Origin: Farysia itapuensis | Lineage: Eukaryota; Basidiomycota; Ustilaginomycetes; Ustilaginales; Ustilaginaceae | Direction of reading: 5' to 3' | Length of the DNA stretch: 19,673 nucleotides | Assembly: GCA_023212645.1 (NCBI GenBank) | Contig: JALBYC010000052.1 | Coordinates: 1 to 19,673 of the forward strand | In this document: positions 16,869 through 19,673 of the stretch, piece after piece | Numbering within the stretch: the stretch's first letter is position 1 | Layout: every line of letters begins with the position of its first letter | Notes under the pieces: model-generated | The model's database searches: none | The model's input: only the letters and a program-made list of their open reading frames with translations | Told to the model about the DNA's origin: nothing | Translations under genes and position numbers: made by a program

Positions 16869-18343
16869 CTAGTTGTTTTCTGGCTCGAGTGTGGTTCCGC
16901 GTCGGACGGTGCCCCAGCCTACTAGACGCCAATGTTTGTCGATTCTTCTCGAGAGAGCGATTTTCTCGCCGACCTCGGTGCATGCAGGACTGGTGAGGAA
17001 GATCTTGGCCAGATCAGCCTTGACGCTCATCACACGACCGCCGGTAGAGGTGGAGCCAATGTTGACCATCAACACCTCGTTCTTGGCCAGCTTCTGTACT
17101 TTGGTCTGCTTCTTGTCGTCCGTCTTGACTCCGAGCAGTCGTCGAAGCAAGAAGTAGTTGATTTCAAGTTCGGTGTAGATCGAGGGTAGTTGACCGACTG
17201 CGCCGAGAACCTGTCCGACTAAGCGATCGGCTCGACACAGCGTCGGGTCAATCTTGGTTCCGACACCGATCAAGCCACCGGGAACGGCGAATTGCAAGTC
17301 GTTGTGTTCGGCCAAGAGCGACTCTACACGGGAAAAGATGGGTTTGCAGTGAATTTTGCCCTCGTTGTCCTTTGTCACGATACCGGGGCGCACCTCGATT
17401 TCCTGACCGATTTTAAGTACGCCAGACAGGATGGAGCCACCAGCTACGCCTCCTCTGAGCTCTTCGACCTCTGCGCCTGGCTTGTTGACGTCAAACGATC
17501 GGATGACAATCAGTCTTGGAGGCGAGGAAAAATCGCGGACAGGCACGGGGACGCGCTTGACAATGTACTCATTCACCGCATCAATGTTGTACTTGAGCTG
17601 CGCCGAGATGGGCACGATAGGTGCGCCGTCGGCGACAGTGCCTTTGACAAAGTTGATGATCGACTTCCAATGCTCTTCTGCCGCCTGTTCGCGGATGAGA
17701 TCGACCTTGTTCTGCAGAATAATAATGTGTTGGAGCTTCATGATTTCCACGGCGGCGAGATGTTCGGATGTCTGCGGTTGTGGACAGGACTCGTTGCCTG
17801 CAATGAGGAGCAATGCTGCGTCCATGACTGCGGCACCGTTCAACATGGTGGCCATCAGAATATCGTGTCCGGGACAGTCGACAAAGGATACATGGCGGAG
17901 CAGATTCATCTTGGCCCCACATCCAGGCACCTCACAAGGCGGGTGATCCTCCTTGTCAGATGGATATGACTTGTAGCACTGCGGGCGTGGGCACTCTTCG
18001 CGCTCACATTTGTAAATCTACATGATCAAAGCCACCTTTCAGCAAAACAGGCTCGACTCGCTCTTCAGCGTAAACTACGTACCTTTGCGTTGGCGTATCC
18101 GAGCTTGATGGTAATGTTTCGCACCAATTCGTTCTTGAATCGCACAGTCTGGACACCCGAGATGGCCTTGACTACCGTCGATTTGCCGTGCGCTACATGT
18201 CCGATGGTGCCGATGTTGATGGTGGCCTGTTTGCAGATGACTTCCGGGCTCAATGGGTTGAGGTTCTGGTGATCAATGTCGATCTTTTGAATGCGTTTGG
18301 TGATGTCGTGAACATCGCTGCCGTTGGCTACCTCTGCCGCCAT
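16869..18343 (-). CDS. GCD11: Translation initiation factor eIF2 subunit gamma (two exons)
   Basis: Exon 1 is 18083-18343 (87 codons) and exon 2 is 16869-18017. The 65-nt intron (18018-18082) has a GTACGT donor and an ATGTAG acceptor, in phase 0. The protein is 469 residues, close to the human 472. GTPase motifs are G1 GHVAHGKST (48-56), G3 DCPGH (134-138), NKVD, and an SAQ loop. The eIF2-gamma zinc knuckle is present as four or more Cys between 91 and 120 (C91, C96, C101, C115, C120). eIF2-gamma carries initiator Met-tRNA to the 40S subunit as the core of the eIF2 heterotrimer. The start [10 protein letters not shown] at 18343 is in a strong context (CACCATGGC). An ATG 34 codons upstream in frame (18445) would add a Lys/Arg-rich stretch. 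Confidence 0.95.
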
Positions 18344-18669
18344 GGTGTGAAGGATGAGCAAAGTAGAAGAACTGATCAAACGACACTTTTTACTTTGCCT
18401 TTTCCCTTTTCTCGCACACTTACTACGCACGCATTCCGCGTACATTTGTGATTCACACTTTTGGAATTCGAGTCAACTTTTGTAATCCGGCCCCCAGTCC
18501 CGCACGAATTTGATCCTTGCCGCTCATAGTAGTTACGACCTCTCTAGCAACGACGAGGGACTGCGACACCAACGGCCACAATCCAGTCGTCAGTCTCACA
18601 CCCGAAAAGGAACAGCATAGGTCTAAAAACGTTTGTGTGCGAGGGGAAATTGAGCTGATTAAAACATAT
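18344..18669. promoter_or_regulatory. Intergenic: eIF2-gamma promoter and ATP14 3' flank
   Basis: No gene is visible in these 326 bp. Both flanking genes are on the minus strand, so this holds the ATP14 3' UTR and the eIF2-gamma promoter/leader. A pyrimidine-rich stretch (plus strand about 18385-18415) lies roughly 45-75 bp upstream of the eIF2-gamma ATG and would be purine-rich in the transcript. Nothing else stands out. Confidence 0.4.
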
Positions 18670-19430
18670 TTAGTGGTGGGCCTCGACCTTGTGATCCGCG
18701 GCAGCTTCTTGGAGGAAAGCATGGACATCACCTCCTTCGGTAAGAGACGAGGACTCGGACGACGGGCTTGACTCGGCGTGGTCCGGCTCGGCGGCGGCGT
18801 ATGCCTCAAGTTGCGAGGACAGTTCGGACGAAGAAGGAACTTCGGGAGCCTTGGGCGCAGAAGGCGCCTCGAACTCGCGCACGTGGCCCTTGTGAGAGTC
18901 AGCAGACTGTAGAGCGATAACAGAAATGGTGGTCATGTCAGTCATGTGTTGCTGCAAAGGCGCCAACAGAGATGCCTTAGGTCGTCGCAAAATGACGGTA
19001 CCGAACTCAAACAAGCTCGGCGGCGGGTGCAGCCAAACGTACCTTCTCGGGTGCCTTGTAGCCCTTGAGCTCTTTAATGTAAAGCTCCTGAATGAAGTCT
19101 GTTTTGGTTTGTAAGCGGTGGTGTAGATTGCGGAGGGAAGGTCAGTCACTGAGCTCGGTGTATCAGCCGTTTGTCATTTTTGATGGAATCCTTACCCTTG
19201 GAGGCGACAGCAGAGCTCGAAAGGGCTCGGACCTGGGACCGAGGAGCCGAGCGAGCCTAATGAGAGCAAGACAAAAGCCAAAGCAAAGAAGAAACAGAGT
19301 CAGCATGAGGTCGAGGGGTAGCGGCGTTCTGGGTCGCTGTAGAGCGCATCGCTGGGCAAGCAAGAGCGCGCCGCACCGGGATACCTACAGCGCTGATGGC
19401 GGATCGTGCAAGAAGCTGAGTAAAGACCAT
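18670..19430 (-). CDS. ATP14: Mitochondrial F1Fo ATP synthase subunit h (four exons)
   Basis: The exons in order are 19389-19430, 19196-19256, 19043-19098 and 18670-18906. The introns are 132, 97 and 136 nt, with donors GTAGGT, GTAAGG and GTACGT and AG acceptors. All joins keep frame and give 131 residues; yeast Atp14 has about 124. The start MVFTQLLARSAISA plus exon 2 (ARSAPRSQVRALSSSAVASK) is a mitochondrial presequence rich in Arg, Ser and Ala without acidic residues. The mature start DFIQELYIKELKGYKAPEK matches the subunit h family (LQDLYLKELK in yeast). The rest is an acidic, Pro/Ser-rich tail ending in His. Subunit h is part of the peripheral stalk of the fungal enzyme. Exon boundaries come from reading splice sites by eye and support each other through frame and homology. 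Confidence 0.85.
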
Positions 19431-19673
19431 ATTGTGTATGTTGTCGAAGACGGAACAGAGATCAAACGGTGATGTCAACGTAAGACAAGGGCGCCACGGG
19501 TTTCTGAGATGGTGTTCTCCCCTCCCCAATTCGACCTTCCGAAAGCCCCCAAGGTCCCAAATTCGGATCCGAGATCTGCTCTCGTTGGCTGATCGGTAGG
19601 GTTGGCCCACACGGTGTTCGGTGTTTTTGAAAATTGTGTTTTCACTGTGTTTTCGCATGTGTAAACACATCCT
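19431..19673 (-). promoter_or_regulatory. ATP14 promoter region
   Basis: These 243 bp reach the window edge. A CCAAT lies on the plus strand at 19526-19530, about 100 bp upstream of the ATP14 ATG and inverted relative to the gene. CCAAT-binding HAP factors often control respiratory genes. Further upstream, TGTGTTTTC repeats at 19635-19643 and 19646-19654 (11 bp apart). The inverted repeat ATGTGT-aa-ACACAT (19657-19670) contains a forkhead-like GTAAACA. The ATP14 frame remains open upstream to an ATG at 19670. Confidence 0.4.

Noticed and set aside
1..19673. A biosynthetic, defence or mobile-element cluster
   Set aside because: All recognised genes are unrelated housekeeping, signalling or secreted-enzyme genes; there are no terminal repeats, transposase or integrase motifs, or regions of foreign composition visible by eye.

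Overview
This window is nuclear DNA from a fungus, most likely a basidiomycete of the smut group (Ustilaginomycotina). I infer that from moderate GC content, dense gene packing, mostly intron-free long genes, short introns with GTRNGT donors, a Hog1-type MAP kinase with a TGY loop, and a muniscin (Syp1/FCHo) and GH35 enzyme of fungal architecture. The placement rests on recalled family features, not on any search. I see no rRNA, tRNA, CRISPR, transposon or obviously transferred segment.

Layout, left to right: an SFT2-type Golgi membrane protein (minus) is divergent from CCT6, the zeta subunit of the TRiC/CCT chaperonin (plus). A YPR011C-like mitochondrial carrier (minus) converges on CCT6. 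Next come ribosomal protein eL21 (RPL21, minus, 2-codon first coding exon) and ribosomal protein uS4 (RPS9, plus, 5'-leader intron), a divergent pair that shares one promoter. A probable REX1-B-domain protein (minus) is divergent from LSM7 (plus, four exons). A large secreted GH35 beta-galactosidase (minus) converges on LSM7. The HOG1 MAP kinase (minus) follows and is divergent from a SYP1/FCHo-like endocytic adaptor (plus). The eIF2-gamma GTPase gene (GCD11, minus, one intron) converges on that adaptor. Last is a four-exon gene for mitochondrial ATP synthase subunit h (ATP14, minus), followed by its promoter at the right edge.

Most genes are housekeeping: protein folding, ribosome, translation initiation, U6 snRNP/mRNA decay, respiration and vesicle traffic. 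Stress signalling (HOG1) and an extracellular glycosidase are added. Neighbours alternate in strand, so several divergent promoters and several very tight convergent 3' ends (68 to 172 bp apart) occur. The genes do not look like a cluster with one joint function.

I did not find a convincing new multi-gene system. The points most worth a second look are: paired hairpins in the RPS9 5'-leader intron; the shared RPL21/RPS9 promoter with a palindromic CACGTG site; an RGG-rich N-terminal extension on LSM7; a probable fungal REX1-B protein; in-frame upstream ATGs on HOG1, eIF2-gamma and ATP14; and a helically phased GTGTTT repeat cluster upstream of ATP14.
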